64,000 nucleotides of DNA from Burkholderiales bacterium. Lineage in GTDB: Bacteria > Pseudomonadota > Gammaproteobacteria > Burkholderiales > Burkholderiaceae_D. The notes under the pieces are model-generated. The model saw nothing but the letters and a program-made list of their open reading frames with translations, did not search any database and was not told the origin of the DNA. The position numbers were made by a program, and so were the translations under genes. Below, in pieces: positions 26,961 to 37,819 of the stretch. Where the stretch lies: assembly GCA_947451925.1 (NCBI GenBank), contig CANGAW010000005.1:1-64000 (forward strand), given 5' to 3'. Each line of letters starts with the position of its first letter. The first letter of the stretch is position 1.

Positions 26961-27598
26961 TTTGCTGCACCCCAGGCGCCATTGCGCAACACCACGCGCG
27001 TATGCTGCGCCACCGGCACACTGCCGCTGCCAGCGGGTGTAATGGTCAGCGTTATGTCGATGAAGTTCAGCAGCTTGCCGAAATTGGCGTCGTTCACAGC
27101 CAGCGCTAAAGGCGTGGTGCCGCTGCCATAAGTCCAGTAATCAAAACGCAGATCAGTCATATTGCCGACCAGGGTCTGCGGCTGTGCAGCGCTGCACGCA
27201 GGATAAGTGAGGCCCGCGTCGAGTGTGACGGTGCTGCCGCTTTTGCGCAGCGACAGTGCGGCCAGCGTGCTGCCACCAACGCCGCCTGAACGCTGTAGGC
27301 AAATGCCATTGCTGATGTTGCCGCTGCTGATGGGCGCATCCAATGCTTTGATTTGCAAGCCGCTGCCGTTGGCATCGAACCGGGTCTGCCGCAATTCGCG
27401 CACCATACGTTCCAGGGTGTAGCGCAGGCCGTCGATGGCATCAAGATTATTGGCCACGCGCGCACGCGCATTCAAACCTTGCAGTAAGGGCTGCATTGAG
27501 GCCACTGCCAGGATGCTGATTAATACCATCACGATGACCAGCTCGATCAAAGTAAAACCTTCCTCTGATAGGGTTTTCAGTGTCGTCATGTCAGGCAT
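26957..27598 (-). CDS. mshO: MSHA minor pilin MshO
   Basis: A 213-residue prepilin-like protein. The leader ends with EEG and the mature part starts FTLIELVIVMVLISILAV, with Glu5 for assembly. The C-terminal part has a Cys pair and a globular domain like GspJ/MshO. The start ATG 27598 overlaps the mshD stop by 8 nt; a second ATG at 27589 is possible. It should act in the pilus tip complex with MshC, MshD and MshP. Confidence 0.85.
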   Translation of the reverse strand: MPDMTTLKTLSEEGFTLIELVIVMVLISILAVASMQPLLQGLNARARVANNLDAIDGLRYTLERMVRELRQTRFDANGSGLQIKALDAPISSGNISNGICLQRSGGVGGSTLAALSLRKSGSTVTLDAGLTYPACSAAQPQTLVGNMTDLRFDYWTYGSGTTPLALAVNDANFGKLLNFIDITLTITPAGSGSVPVAQHTRVVLRNGAWGAAK

Positions 27599-28031
27599 TG
27601 GCCAGCATCAGTGAAACCAGGGCCAGCGAGCGACCGCTGCGGGTGATGGTGACCAGTACCAATTTGCAGCCGGAAGCCGGATTCGGACACAGGGTGCTGG
27701 CGGATGCATCCGTAATTTGCACGCTGCGGGTCAGGTTGGTGCCGCTGATCGGGTTTTCCAGCGGATAGGCGCAGCTGGCCGACAGGGTGGCGCAGCTTGC
27801 GCTCTGCAGCGGCACATATGCATAGTTGCGGTTCGGATTGCGGCGGTCGGCCAGAACCATTTCGGCACGTTCTTGCGCATACTGCATGGCCCGGGAAGCC
27901 GCATCGGCGTCCGCTACCCGTTGTGCTGCTTCCCTTGATACGGTGAGTAAAGCCAGCAGTGAACCAAAGAACACCACGATCAGCATGATCAGTTCAATCA
28001 AGGTAAATCCACCTGTCTGCCGCTTCTTCAC
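27591..28031 (-). CDS. mshD: MSHA minor pilin MshD
   Basis: A 146-residue prepilin with a short leader (MKKRQTGG) and the mature start FTLIELIMLIVVFFG. Two Cys pairs lie in the middle (ASCATLSASCAYP) and near the C-terminus. Minor pilins of this GspI-like type prime pilus assembly. ATG 28031 overlaps the mshC stop in ATGA. Confidence 0.85.
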   Translation of the reverse strand: MKKRQTGGFTLIELIMLIVVFFGSLLALLTVSREAAQRVADADAASRAMQYAQERAEMVLADRRNPNRNYAYVPLQSASCATLSASCAYPLENPISGTNLTRSVQITDASASTLCPNPASGCKLVLVTITRSGRSLALVSLMLANA

Positions 28032-28585
28032 TGCAGTACGATGACCGAGACAAAACCGGTGACGGGTGCTACCGATACGGTGGCCATCAGGCTGCTGCCG
28101 ACAAATAGCTGGTAGCTGCTGGCCGTTGCGGCAACTGGCCGGCCCAGCAAATCGAATTCCAGTTCAGTGGGTGCAGACAGCGTTACCCCACCTTCAAGGG
28201 CAATGCAAAACGGCCCGTGATGGCCATGGTCGGTGAGGACGGCTGTCGGGTTCGGGCAGCTGGCAGCAGCTGGGGTGCTGTTGTTGCAAGCGGCAGGGAT
28301 CGAGCAGGCTACGCGGTAGCTCTGGGTGTCGGCTTTGAATTTCAGCGATTTACCCGAAGCCATCGCCAGCATGCGGGTGTAGCGCAAATTGTTGGCCAGC
28401 TTGCTGGCCTGGTAAGGGGCAGTGCTCTTTCCTGCGGTGGGTAGCATCTTCGGAATCAGGGTAGCGGAAAGAATGCCGATCAGGATCAGGACCATCAATA
28501 ATTCGAGCAGTCCGACGCCGTCTGCCCATCGGCTGCGAAGCAGCTGATGGGCAGGGCGTCTGCGTATCATGACGGCGCCGATCAA
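28028..28585 (-). CDS. mshC: MSHA minor pilin MshC
   Basis: A 185-residue (or 180 from ATG 28570) GspH-like prepilin. The cleavage site is ADG|VGLLELLMVLILIG with Glu5 kept but Val in place of the usual Phe1. The leader is unusually long (about 25 residues). The gene follows the major pilin after 12 nt and overlaps mshD. Its C-terminal half has two Cys (ACSIPAACNN) and a short GspH-type domain. Confidence 0.83.
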   Translation of the reverse strand: MIGAVMIRRRPAHQLLRSRWADGVGLLELLMVLILIGILSATLIPKMLPTAGKSTAPYQASKLANNLRYTRMLAMASGKSLKFKADTQSYRVACSIPAACNNSTPAAASCPNPTAVLTDHGHHGPFCIALEGGVTLSAPTELEFDLLGRPVAATASSYQLFVGSSLMATVSVAPVTGFVSVIVLQ

Positions 28586-28597
28586 TCGGCCTGGTGT

Positions 28598-29056
28598 TTA
28601 GCAGCCTGTCACGGTGGTTGCATAGTCAGGTGCCGCTGTTGCGGTTGCTGCGGTATAGACGACTTTGCAACTGGCCAGGGTGGTGGCGCCAGAATGCGAA
28701 ATCGTATTGGCCGTGGTGGTGGTGAAATCGGCTGCCGGCGACAAGGTGACGCATTTGAGCAATTCGGCCGAGTCAGCAGCGTAGCCAAAAACGGTTGACA
28801 GGCCGGTTGCGCCGCAAGCATTGACGGAACCGGTGGCACCACCCTGATTGGCGATTTGTGCGGCGGCATAAATAGCGGTATTGGCTGAGGCCAGGCTGCC
28901 GGTTACGCCCTTGATGGTGGCGGCGCGTGCGCTGCCGGCCAGGTCGGTCATTTTGGGTAATGCAATAGCGGCAAGAATGCCAATGATGACAATGACGATC
29001 ACCAATTCAATCAAGGTAAAACCTTGTTGCTTAACTGTGCGGCGGCGGGTGGTCAT
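28598..29056 (-). CDS. mshA: MSHA major pilin MshA
   Basis: A 152-residue type IVa prepilin: leader MTTRRRTVKQQG, then the mature N-terminus FTLIELVIVIVIIGILAAIA with Glu5. The C-terminal half is rich in Ala, Thr and Gly with four Cys, the last being the terminal residue, giving disulfide loops as in pilins. The SD AAGGAGA stands 6 nt before ATG 29056. It is first in the operon, as expected for the most abundant product. The MSHA pilus usually mediates attachment to surfaces and biofilm formation. Confidence 0.9.
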   Translation of the reverse strand: MTTRRRTVKQQGFTLIELVIVIVIIGILAAIALPKMTDLAGSARAATIKGVTGSLASANTAIYAAAQIANQGGATGSVNACGATGLSTVFGYAADSAELLKCVTLSPAADFTTTTANTISHSGATTLASCKVVYTAATATAAPDYATTVTGC

Positions 29057-29345
29057 GACAATCTCCTTGCGTGAAAAACATGTGTTGGGATGACTTGAAT
29101 CTGCTCTGTCCGGTTCGGGCAGGACAGTTGTTGTCTTAAAAATTATGTGGGCCGATGAAGCCCTGTGTCTGGCGCTCCAACGTCCACTGCCGCTAAGTTA
29201 GCAGCGAGACGAGGTGCTCAAGCCTTGGAACAGAAGGGAAATAGTTGACCAGCTCGCCGGCCCGAAACGGGCGGCAAGCAGGTGACAACAGAGAGGTGGG
29301 TTTTTTTACTGCAGATGTGTTTGGATGACGTGCTTAATTAAGGTT

Positions 29346-30335
29346 TCAGCGATCGCGCTGAACGGCAAAGTTTGCCAGTTGGATCAGGGCTTCTTTGTGT
29401 TCGCTGGCGTGTAATCCTTGCAAGGAAATAATTGCCCGCTGGCTGGCTTGTTCGGCCTTGACCCGTGTGTATTCGAGTGCGCCCGAGTTGGTGATGGCGT
29501 CGAGAATGTCGTCGAAATGCTCTTCATCGCCATGTTCAATGCAATTGCGGACCAGTTCGCGTTCTTGCGCTGTGCCGTGCTGCAAAAGATAAATCAGCGG
29601 CAGCGTTGGTTTGCCTTCGCGTAAATCATCACCGACATTTTTGCCGGTGTTGGCCGCATCGCCCGAATAATCCAGCACATCATCAATGAGCTGAAAGGCC
29701 GTGCCCAGCGAGCGGCCGTATTCGGCCGCGGCCGTCACATCGGACTCGGCCGCGCCAGTAATCAGACAGCCCAGCTCGGTTGCTGCTTCAAATAATTTGG
29801 CGGTTTTGGAGCGGATGACTTGCAAATAGCGCTCTTCGGTCACATCCGGATCATGCATATTCATCAGTTGCAGTACTTCGCCTTCGGCAATGACGTTGGT
29901 GGCGTCGGCCAGAATTTGCATCACGCGCATATTGCCCACCGAGACCATCATCTGGAAAGCCCGCGAATAAACAAAGTCACCGACCAGTACCGAGGCGGCG
30001 TTGCCGAACAAGGCATTGGCGGTTTGCCGGCCGCGTCGCATCGACGATTCATCGACCACATCGTCATGGAGCAGTGTGGCAGTGTGGATGAACTCAACCA
30101 CGGCGGCCAGTTTGTGATGGTCGCTGCCGCTGTAGCCCCAGGCATTGGCCATTAAAAGCACCAGCGCAGGCCGGATGCGTTTACCGCCGGCACTGACAAT
30201 GTAATCGGCAATCTGGCTGACCAGTGGCACGTCGGAATGGAGCTGGGCGCGAATGGTCGCATCGACAGCCTGCATGTCAGCGGCGACGACGTCGGCCGAA
30301 AGTGTCGATTTCGACGGTGAAATTGGAGCAGACAC
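29346..30335 (-). CDS. ispB: Octaprenyl diphosphate synthase IspB
   Basis: A 329-residue trans-prenyltransferase making the isoprenoid side chain of ubiquinone. The two aspartate-rich motifs are LLHDDVVDES (first) and LIDDVLDYSG (second), with GKRIRPALVLL near the N-terminus. GTG 30335 is the longest start and gives the family length (E. coli 323); Met21 is an alternative. It is divergent from rplU, the usual order in Proteobacteria. Region 29057-29345 downstream, the leader of mshA, holds only a weak hairpin at 29106-29127. Confidence 0.94.
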   Translation of the reverse strand: MSAPISPSKSTLSADVVAADMQAVDATIRAQLHSDVPLVSQIADYIVSAGGKRIRPALVLLMANAWGYSGSDHHKLAAVVEFIHTATLLHDDVVDESSMRRGRQTANALFGNAASVLVGDFVYSRAFQMMVSVGNMRVMQILADATNVIAEGEVLQLMNMHDPDVTEERYLQVIRSKTAKLFEAATELGCLITGAAESDVTAAAEYGRSLGTAFQLIDDVLDYSGDAANTGKNVGDDLREGKPTLPLIYLLQHGTAQERELVRNCIEHGDEEHFDDILDAITNSGALEYTRVKAEQASQRAIISLQGLHASEHKEALIQLANFAVQRDR

Positions 30336-30433
30336 GAGGAAATTCCGTAAAAAGCACTAAAGTGCGGCGATTATACGACGGCGCAACCCCTGCAGTATTC
30401 AGGCAGGCCCAGTCCGGGGATTTGCAAGAGGTT

Positions 30434-30462
30434 TTGACCGGGCAGCTAAGCCCATGTATAAT
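30434..30462 (+). promoter_or_regulatory. Sigma-70 promoter of rplU-rpmA
   Basis: TTGACC (30434-30439) and TATAAT (30457-30462) are separated by 17 nt, close to the consensus. They lie 126 nt upstream of the rplU start and point towards it. Confidence 0.85.
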
Positions 30463-30588
30463 CAGGGGTTTTCCCGAATCAGTTCGCAAATATTGAGGCG
30501 ATTCTGGCAGAAATAATCCTGTGCAAACCCTTGGTTTTTCAAGGTCGGGCGCAGGACATTGTCCTACCAATCAACAGACGAGGTTCCC

Positions 30589-30900
30589 ATGTACGCGGTC
30601 ATAAAAACCGGTGGCAAGCAGTATAAAGTTGTCGCTGGTGAAAAACTTAAAGTAGAACAGATACCGGCAGACATTGGCTCCGAAATCACGTTGGATCAGG
30701 TACTCGCAGTGGGTGCGGGTGACACCATTAAATTTGGTGCGCCATTGGTTCAAGGTGCTACGGTGCTGGCTACGGTTGTGTCGCAAGGCCGACACGATAA
30801 AGTGAAAATTTTCAAGATGCGTCGACGCAAGCACTATCAGAAGCGTCAAGGCCATCGCCAAAATTACACCGAATTGCAAATCGTCTCGATCAACGGTTAA
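30589..30900 (+). CDS. rplU: 50S ribosomal protein L21
   Basis: A 103-residue protein of the large ribosomal subunit, binding 23S rRNA. The start [14 protein letters not shown] and the C-terminal [19 protein letters not shown] are the family's signature. ATG 30589 is preceded by GACGAGG; the open frame upstream to 30559 is not part of the family. First gene of rplU-rpmA, with obgE following. Confidence 0.98.
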   Translation: MYAVIKTGGKQYKVVAGEKLKVEQIPADIGSEITLDQVLAVGAGDTIKFGAPLVQGATVLATVVSQGRHDKVKIFKMRRRKHYQKRQGHRQNYTELQIVSING

Positions 30901-30938
30901 TCCGCTGATTTAGTCCATCAGGAAATCAGGAGCTTCAA

Positions 30939-31196
30939 ATGGCACATAAAAAAGGCGGCGGCACTACGCGCAATGGCCGTGACTCAGAGTCGAAACGACT
31001 TGGCGTCAAAGTTTACGGCGGTCAGGCAATTAACGCGGGCGGCATCATCATTCGTCAGCGCGGTACCAAAACACATCCAGGCGAAAACGTCGGCATGGGC
31101 AAAGACCACACTTTGTTTGCACTGATCAGCGGTAAAGTTCAGTTTGCAATCAAGGGCGCGGCTAAGCGTCAGTACGTGACGGTTGTTCCTGCATAA
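30939..31196 (+). CDS. rpmA: 50S ribosomal protein L27
   Basis: An 85-residue ribosomal protein whose N-terminus reaches the peptidyl transferase centre. [18 protein letters not shown] is the usual start with no N-terminal extension of the Firmicutes type. It lies 38 nt after rplU with AGGAG before the ATG. Confidence 0.98.
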   Translation: MAHKKGGGTTRNGRDSESKRLGVKVYGGQAINAGGIIIRQRGTKTHPGENVGMGKDHTLFALISGKVQFAIKGAAKRQYVTVVPA

Positions 31197-31216
31197 GGGT
31201 TTCGTTCATTCCCTGC

Positions 31217-31250
31217 AAAAAGGCTCTGCCGCAGGTAGGGCCTTTTTATT
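31217..31250 (+). terminator. Terminator after rpmA
   Basis: AAAAAGGC (31217-31224) pairs with GCCTTTTT (31240-31247) around a 15-nt loop and is followed by A-T-rich sequence. It lies between rpmA and obgE, so it should reduce but not exclude read-through to obgE. Confidence 0.7.
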
Positions 31251-31262
31251 TTTTGGCGGTAG

Positions 31263-32369
<1,107 letters not shown>

Positions 32370-32381
32370 GCGTTCAAATTT

Positions 32382-33500
32382 ATGCAATCCGTCATTCAAC
32401 ATGCCCAAAGACTGATCGTTAAGGTCGGCTCTTCATTGGTCACCAACGATGGCAAAGGTCTCGATCATGCGGCCATTGCCAAGTGGGCGTCACAGATTGC
32501 GCAGTTGCGTGCGATGGGCAAGCAAGTGGTGCTGGTCAGTTCCGGTGCCATCGCTGAAGGCATGCAGCGTCTGGGTTTCGAGAAGCGACCGGCGGGCGTG
32601 CATGAACTGCAGGCCTGTGCCGCAGTTGGTCAGATGGGTCTGGCGCAAATTTATGAAACCAGCTTCAGCGCCCATCAGTTAAGAACGGCGCAGGTCTTGC
32701 TGACCCATGCCGATCTGGCTGACCGCGAGCGTTACCTCAATGCCCGTTCCACCTTGTTTACCTTGCTTGACCTGGGAGTGATCCCGGTTATCAATGAAAA
32801 CGATACGGTGGTCACTGATGAGATCAAATTTGGCGACAACGACACCTTAGGTGCCTTGGTTGCCAATCTGATTGATGCCGATGCCCTGATTATCCTGACT
32901 GACCAGCGGGGACTATTCACCGCCGATCCGCGCAAAGACCCGGCTGCCGAGTTTGTGCATGAAGCCAAAGCGGGCGACCCTGCGCTGGAAGCCATGGCCG
33001 GCGGCGCCGGTAGCGGTATCGGTAGCGGCGGCATGCTGACCAAAATACTGGCGGCGCGCCGGGCTGCCAGCTCCGGTGCGCACACCGTAATTGCCTGGGG
33101 CAGGGAAGAACAAGTACTGGTCCGGCTGGCCAAAGGCGAAGCGATAGGCACGCAACTGAGTGCCCAGACCGCGCATCTGACTGCCCGCAAACAATGGATG
33201 GCCGATCATCTGAAAACTGCTGGCAAGCTGGTACTGGATACGGGCGCGGTACAAAAACTGACAGCCGAAGGCAAGTCTTTGCTGCCCATTGGTGTCGTTG
33301 CGCTAAGTGGTGAATTTGGCCGCGGCGATGTAGTAACTTGCGTTGACGAAGAAGGTCGCGCGATTGCCCGTGGCATCTCCAACTATGCCAGCACCGAAGT
33401 GCGCCGCATCATGCGCAAACCTTCCGGCGAGATTGCGTCCATTCTCGGCTATGTGGAAGAGGTCGAACTGATTCACCGGGACAATCTGGTTCTGCTCTGA
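32382..33500 (+). CDS. proB: Glutamate 5-kinase
   Basis: A 372-residue enzyme for the first step of proline synthesis, phosphorylating glutamate. The amino-acid kinase domain (about 1-260) has [24 protein letters not shown] and the nucleotide segment [10 protein letters not shown]; the C-terminal PUA domain covers about 275-372 as in E. coli. It starts 12 nt after obgE; proA is not adjacent. A palindromic repeat follows the stop. Confidence 0.97.
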   Translation: MQSVIQHAQRLIVKVGSSLVTNDGKGLDHAAIAKWASQIAQLRAMGKQVVLVSSGAIAEGMQRLGFEKRPAGVHELQACAAVGQMGLAQIYETSFSAHQLRTAQVLLTHADLADRERYLNARSTLFTLLDLGVIPVINENDTVVTDEIKFGDNDTLGALVANLIDADALIILTDQRGLFTADPRKDPAAEFVHEAKAGDPALEAMAGGAGSGIGSGGMLTKILAARRAASSGAHTVIAWGREEQVLVRLAKGEAIGTQLSAQTAHLTARKQWMADHLKTAGKLVLDTGAVQKLTAEGKSLLPIGVVALSGEFGRGDVVTCVDEEGRAIARGISNYASTEVRRIMRKPSGEIASILGYVEEVELIHRDNLVLL

Positions 33501-33526
33501 CCCTGATCTGCTTAGTTAGGTAAATA

Positions 33527-33558
33527 CGCTGGATCCCGGCGCAGGCCGGCATCCAGCG
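33527..33558. repeat. Palindromic hairpin repeat between proB and CNP1 gene
   Basis: CGCTGGATCCCGGC (33527-33540) faces GCCGGCATCCAGCG (33545-33558) with a GCAG loop and one mismatch. The outer arm (CTGGATCC, ATCCAGCG) is related to the GAAA-loop repeats at 63456 and 63702, so it may be a diverged member. It lies between convergent genes and could serve as a terminator. Confidence 0.65.
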
Positions 33559-33621
33559 ACTTTCGATACTAACTCTCATCTTTCGTCCTCAACTGACTGG
33601 CATTACCTAAAGTCAGGACTG

Positions 33622-34131
33622 TCACTTCAAGGTTTTTTGCCGGCGCAGACGCTCCACAATGGCGGTCGCTTTACCGGCCACACGTCCGTCAAGACAAAAA
33701 TAATCCAGTGCCAGTGCTGCATACTGACGGTTCGCACCGCTTTCGCGAATCGGCTCCCAGCTGTCGCGCCGTGCTGCTGCCCAGCTGCCATCGGTCTGGC
33801 CGAATGCATAGAATTTTTTCTCGCCGGTCTCGCAGCGTATGCCTTCATAGCTGATGTTGGTTGCGCCTGCACTGCTGGTGGTGACTAAGGTAAAGCGCAC
33901 CACTTCATCCTGTTCGACCGACACCGACTTGGCGTCCACAGCAAAATTGAGCGTGGCGATCGGGCTGACATAAAAGGACAGTAAATTATTTTTTAATGGT
34001 GCTGCCGGCAAGTGCAAGTCTGATTCGGTCCAGGCTGGCGCGCTGGTATCGGCTGCATTTTGCTGGGCACCGGCTGTTGCGCAAAAAAGTGTCAGCAGCA
34101 AAGCCGGGCGAAAAGATAAGCGCAATTTCAT
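33622..34131 (-). CDS. CNP1-like family secreted protein
   Basis: A 169-residue protein with a signal peptide (about 1-22, ending ATAGA) and the CNP1-like domain, named after cryptic neisserial protein 1. Recognisable pieces are [11 protein letters not shown] near residue 45 and [15 protein letters not shown] with the conserved Cys, then [15 protein letters not shown]. The function of the family is not known; the location is periplasmic. It overlaps rppH by ATGA and is co-transcribed downstream of it, a neighbourhood seen in other betaproteobacteria as far as I recall. Confidence 0.8.
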   Translation of the reverse strand: MKLRLSFRPALLLTLFCATAGAQQNAADTSAPAWTESDLHLPAAPLKNNLLSFYVSPIATLNFAVDAKSVSVEQDEVVRFTLVTTSSAGATNISYEGIRCETGEKKFYAFGQTDGSWAAARRDSWEPIRESGANRQYAALALDYFCLDGRVAGKATAIVERLRRQKTLK

Positions 34132-34703
34132 TTGATGTCGGAGTCCGTCAGGGGTTGTGCCGATGGCTGCGCTGGCGTTGCCAACTGGCTTGCAGGCTCG
34201 CGGTGCGGACGCTGGCTGGCGGGCTGTTGCGGCTTGCTGATAAAGCGCGACAATTCCCGCAATGCCTTCAGATAGACGTCACGTTTGAATTCAATGACTA
34301 CGTCAAGCGGCACCCAGTATTCATGCCAGCGCCAGGCATCAAATTCCGGATGGTCCGAGACACGCAGATTAACGTCGCAGTCGCGCCCGACCATGCGCAG
34401 CAAAAACCAGATTTGTTTTTGCCCGCGATAGTGGCCGCGAATTTCACGCTTGATAAAATGATCCGGCACCTCATAGCGCAGCCAGTCGCGCGTGCGACCG
34501 ATGACTTTGACATGCTCTGCACGCAGGCCAACTTCTTCTTCAAGTTCGCGAAACATAGCCTGTTCCGGCGTTTCGCCATACTTGATTCCGCCTTGCGGAA
34601 ATTGCCACGAATGTTCTCGCACCCGCTTGCCCCACCAGACTTCATTCTGCTGGTTCAAGAGAATAATGCCGACGTTCGGGCGAAAGCCTTCACGGTCCAG
34701 CAT
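34128..34703 (-). CDS. rppH: RNA pyrophosphohydrolase RppH
   Basis: A 191-residue Nudix hydrolase that removes pyrophosphate from the 5' triphosphate of mRNAs and starts their decay. The N-terminus [17 protein letters not shown] is the family's; the Nudix box [11 protein letters not shown]...RELEEEVGL lies near residues 38-60. ATG 34703 is preferred to the ORF's upstream Met (34754). Compared with E. coli (176 aa) it has an extra Pro/Gln/Ser-rich tail of about 25 residues. It is divergent from proS. Confidence 0.95.
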   Translation of the reverse strand: MLDREGFRPNVGIILLNQQNEVWWGKRVREHSWQFPQGGIKYGETPEQAMFRELEEEVGLRAEHVKVIGRTRDWLRYEVPDHFIKREIRGHYRGQKQIWFLLRMVGRDCDVNLRVSDHPEFDAWRWHEYWVPLDVVIEFKRDVYLKALRELSRFISKPQQPASQRPHREPASQLATPAQPSAQPLTDSDIK

Positions 34704-34890
34704 AACGCACCTCAGATTTTCTGCCACCAGAACGCCGCCTGACTGCATGCGCACGGCCGCTGTTTATGCCCTCATTGATGAGTGCGCAATAGCGATCGTG
34801 TGTGGGTCGTGCAATCAGCAGCCGCAATGGTCAGCGAATACTTTAAAATTGAACCGATTATAACCTTCCCATTTAAAAGATTTCATTCCC

Positions 34891-36615
34891 ATGCGCGCCT
34901 CCCGTTTTTTTATTTCGACCTTAAAAGAAGCGCCTTCCGACGCCGAGATCGTCAGTCATCAACTCATGCTGCGCGCCGGCATGATCAAACGCCTCGGTTC
35001 CGGGATTTATACCTACATGCCTATGGGCCTGCGTGTGATCCGTAAAGTGGAAAACATCGTGCGCGAAGAAATGAATCGCGCCGGTGCCATCGAGTTGCTG
35101 ATGCCGCTGGTGCAGCCTGCCGAACTCTGGCAAGAGACTGGTCGCTGGGACAAAATGGGGCCGGAGCTGATGCGGGTAAAAGACCGGCATGGCCGCGATT
35201 TTGCCATTCAGCCAACATCGGAAGAAGTCATTACCGACGTCGTGCGCGGCGAGATCAAGTCGTATCGCCAGCTGCCGGTCAATTTTTATCACATCCAGAC
35301 CAAGTTTCGCGATGAACGCCGGCCCCGCTTCGGGCTCATGCGCGGCCGCGAATTTACGATGAAAGATGCGTATTCATTTGACCGCAACGTCGAAGGACTC
35401 AAGCATTCTTACCAAACCATGGTCGACGCATATGTGCGCATCTTCACCCGCTTTGGCTTGAATTTCCGTGCGGTGGCAGCTGATAACGGCGCCATTGGCG
35501 GTTCAGGCTCGCAAGAATTTCACGTTATTGCCGATACCGGCGAAGACGCGCTGGTGTACTGCCCGGGTTCCGACTACGCGGCCAACATGGAGGCGGCTGA
35601 GGCTGTTGCTCCTGCTGCGCCCCGGCAGCCGGCTGCGCTGGCACTGAGCAAGACGGCCACGCCGGGCACCGTGCGCTGTGAAGACGTGGCAGCGTTACTG
35701 AAGCTGCCCTTGTCGCAAACGGTGAAGTCGGTGGTGCTGGCAGCAGAGCCGGAAGAAGGCCCGGTGCAAATCTGGCTGTTGCTGGTGCGTGGTGACCATG
35801 AACTTAATGAAGTCAAGGCGGGCAAGCTGCCGGGCATGGCTAACTTCCGTTTTGCCAGCGAAGCGGAAATTGTTGCCAGCTTTGGTACCCGGCCAGGCTA
35901 CATCGGTCCTATCTCACCTGTTGGCCCTGTGACAATTGTGGCCGACCGCAGTGTGGCGGCGATGCATGATTTCGTCTGCGGCGGTAATGAAGAAGGTTTT
36001 CATTACACGGGCGTGAACTGGGGTCGTGATTTGCCCGAGCCTGTGGTGGCAGATATCCGCAACGTGGTCGCCGGCGATCCTTCGCCTGACGGCAAAGGCT
36101 TGCTCGACATCCAGCGCGGCATTGAAGTGGGCCATGTATTCCAGCTGGGCACCCGCTATTCTGAAGACATGAAAGCCAGCTTCCTTGACGAAGGCGGCAA
36201 GCCGCAGCTGATGCAAATGGGTTGTTATGGCATAGGCGTAACCCGTATTCTTGGCGCGGCCATCGAGCAGAACTTTGATGCCAGAGGCATCATCTGGCCG
36301 GCTTCGATTGCGCCGTTTGAAGTAGTGCTGTGCCCGATGGGTTACGACCGCAGTGAAGCGGTCAAGGCTGCCACCGAGCAGTTGTACGCTGACTTGATTG
36401 CCGCCGGCATTGATGTCGTGCTGGACGACCGCGGTGAGCGGCCCGGCGCAATGTTTGCCGACTGGGAGCTGATCGGCGTGCCGCACCGCGTGGTCGTTGG
36501 CGAGCGTGGTCTCAAGGAAGGCAAGCTGGAATATCAGGGCCGGCGTGATGAGGCAGCGACTCCTGTAGCATTGGCCGACATGCTCGCCTTTATTCAATCC
36601 AGGCTCGCTGGCTGA
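34891..36615 (+). CDS. proS: Prolyl-tRNA synthetase
   Basis: A 574-residue class II synthetase of the bacterial type. Motif 1 and 2 regions ([27 protein letters not shown]) lie in the N-terminal half. The insertion domain (about 225-400) that hydrolyses Ala-tRNA(Pro) is present, and the C-terminal anticodon-binding domain starts near residue 470 ([10 protein letters not shown]). ATG 34891 gives the family's start [19 protein letters not shown]. Confidence 0.98.
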   Translation: MRASRFFISTLKEAPSDAEIVSHQLMLRAGMIKRLGSGIYTYMPMGLRVIRKVENIVREEMNRAGAIELLMPLVQPAELWQETGRWDKMGPELMRVKDRHGRDFAIQPTSEEVITDVVRGEIKSYRQLPVNFYHIQTKFRDERRPRFGLMRGREFTMKDAYSFDRNVEGLKHSYQTMVDAYVRIFTRFGLNFRAVAADNGAIGGSGSQEFHVIADTGEDALVYCPGSDYAANMEAAEAVAPAAPRQPAALALSKTATPGTVRCEDVAALLKLPLSQTVKSVVLAAEPEEGPVQIWLLLVRGDHELNEVKAGKLPGMANFRFASEAEIVASFGTRPGYIGPISPVGPVTIVADRSVAAMHDFVCGGNEEGFHYTGVNWGRDLPEPVVADIRNVVAGDPSPDGKGLLDIQRGIEVGHVFQLGTRYSEDMKASFLDEGGKPQLMQMGCYGIGVTRILGAAIEQNFDARGIIWPASIAPFEVVLCPMGYDRSEAVKAATEQLYADLIAAGIDVVLDDRGERPGAMFADWELIGVPHRVVVGERGLKEGKLEYQGRRDEAATPVALADMLAFIQSRLAG

Positions 36616-36620
36616 TTCTT

Positions 36621-37262
36621 ATGCACACCGGCACTGCCAGCCTTAGTCTGACGCAAGCTTGTACCTGGCGTTGGCGTGGCTGGCTGGCGTTGCTGGCTTG
36701 CTGTGTCGCTTCGCTGGCTTATGCGGGCAACCAGAAAGAAGAGGCGCTGGCTGATTCGGTTCGGCTGGCGCTGGCACGGTCGATTTCTGACCCGCGTCCG
36801 CCGCAGCAAAGTTTTTCAGATCCGCAGGAAAAGCTGTCCTGGCAGCGCTGGTTTGAAGCGATGTCGCACCGGCTGCACAGCCGCATGCCCGACGAGATGG
36901 TGCGCCGCGAGTTTTTGCAGACGGTCTGGTACGAAGCACGCCGTGCCGGTCTGGAGCCGGCGCTGGTGATGGGGCTAATTCAGGTTGAATCCGGTTTTCG
37001 CAAGTACGCGGTGTCCCGTGTTGGCGCGCGTGGTTATATGCAAGTGATGCCATTCTGGACCCGCACCATTGGCGACGGCCGGCCGGCAGGTTTGTTTCAT
37101 ATGCAAACCAACCTGCGCTATGGCTGTGCGATTCTGCGTCTGTATATTGATGCGGAACGTGGCAATGTATTTCTGGCGCTGGGTCGTTATAACGGCAGCC
37201 GGGGTCGGCCTGAGTATCCCAATGCAGTGCGTGCGGCATGGAAGCGATGGGAATATTCTTAA
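36621..37262 (+). CDS. Lytic transglycosylase (SLT domain)
   Basis: A 213-residue periplasmic or membrane-anchored peptidoglycan lyase. A hydrophobic signal (about 19-35, LLACCVASLAYA) precedes the SLT domain (about 95-205) with the catalytic Glu in MGLIQVESGFRKYAVS, then ARGYMQVMPFW and LGRYNGSRGRPEYP. It begins 5 nt after proS and is probably co-transcribed, an arrangement known in betaproteobacteria. It cleaves the glycan strand with formation of 1,6-anhydro ends, the substrates later opened by AmpD. Confidence 0.92.
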   Translation: MHTGTASLSLTQACTWRWRGWLALLACCVASLAYAGNQKEEALADSVRLALARSISDPRPPQQSFSDPQEKLSWQRWFEAMSHRLHSRMPDEMVRREFLQTVWYEARRAGLEPALVMGLIQVESGFRKYAVSRVGARGYMQVMPFWTRTIGDGRPAGLFHMQTNLRYGCAILRLYIDAERGNVFLALGRYNGSRGRPEYPNAVRAAWKRWEYS

Positions 37263-37284
37263 ATTTGTTTGATAAGGACTGGAT

Positions 37285-37758
37285 ATGAAAAAAATAATGT
37301 TCGTCGTCGCCATGACTTTGGCAGCCCCTTTGCTGGTTTTTGCAAGAGGAACGGAAACTACGCCAGTGGTGAATCAGGGCGATAGTGATTTTGCCGCCGG
37401 CAAGCTTGCCATTGTGGCCAAGGACTGGAAGGGTGCCATTGAAGCGTTCAGCAAAGCCGAAGCGGTCATGAGCGGCAACGCCGATGTGCAGAATTATCTG
37501 GGTTATGCGTACCGGCAGTCGGGCGCAATGGAGCAGTCGTTCTCGCATTACAACGAGGCCTTGCGCATCAATCCCAATCATCGTGGTGCGCACTCGTATA
37601 TTGGGCAGGCGTTTTTGCGCGTGGACAAACCGGAGAAGGCCGCCGAGCATTTGGCCAGCTTAGAAAAAATTTGCGGCAAGGGCTGCGAAGAATATCAGGA
37701 CCTGATGCATGCCATCGATGCATATAAAACAAAAACCAGCCATGAATCTGCGTGGTGA
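37285..37758 (+). CDS. Periplasmic TPR protein
   Basis: A 157-residue protein with a signal peptide (1-20, ending VFA) and about two to three tetratricopeptide repeats (about 38-125; NYLGYAYRQSGAMEQSFSHYNEALRINPNHRGAHSYIG is the best, given here in parts). The C-terminus has CGKGCEEYQDL. It follows the transglycosylase by 22 nt. Such proteins commonly scaffold other proteins; the partner is not known. Confidence 0.8.
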   Translation: MKKIMFVVAMTLAAPLLVFARGTETTPVVNQGDSDFAAGKLAIVAKDWKGAIEAFSKAEAVMSGNADVQNYLGYAYRQSGAMEQSFSHYNEALRINPNHRGAHSYIGQAFLRVDKPEKAAEHLASLEKICGKGCEEYQDLMHAIDAYKTKTSHESAW

Positions 37759-37769
37759 ACTATCTGCTG

Positions 37770-37806
37770 AAACAAAAACGCCCGCATGATGCGGGCGTTT
37801 TTGTTT
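37770..37806. terminator. Bidirectional terminator between TPR gene and SWIB gene
   Basis: ACGCCCGCA (37778-37786) pairs with TGCGGGCGT (37790-37798) around TGA. It is flanked by an A run on the left and TTTTTGTTT on the right, so both strands have a U-tract. It serves the two convergent genes. Confidence 0.9.
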
Positions 37807-37819
37807 GGTACCTGAAAAA

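Noticed and set aside
18666..29056. Type II secretion or ordinary type IV pilus cluster
   Set aside because: MshK, MshJ, MshI and MshO-type genes with a MshL secretin decide for MSHA; no gspC/gspK or pilT present.
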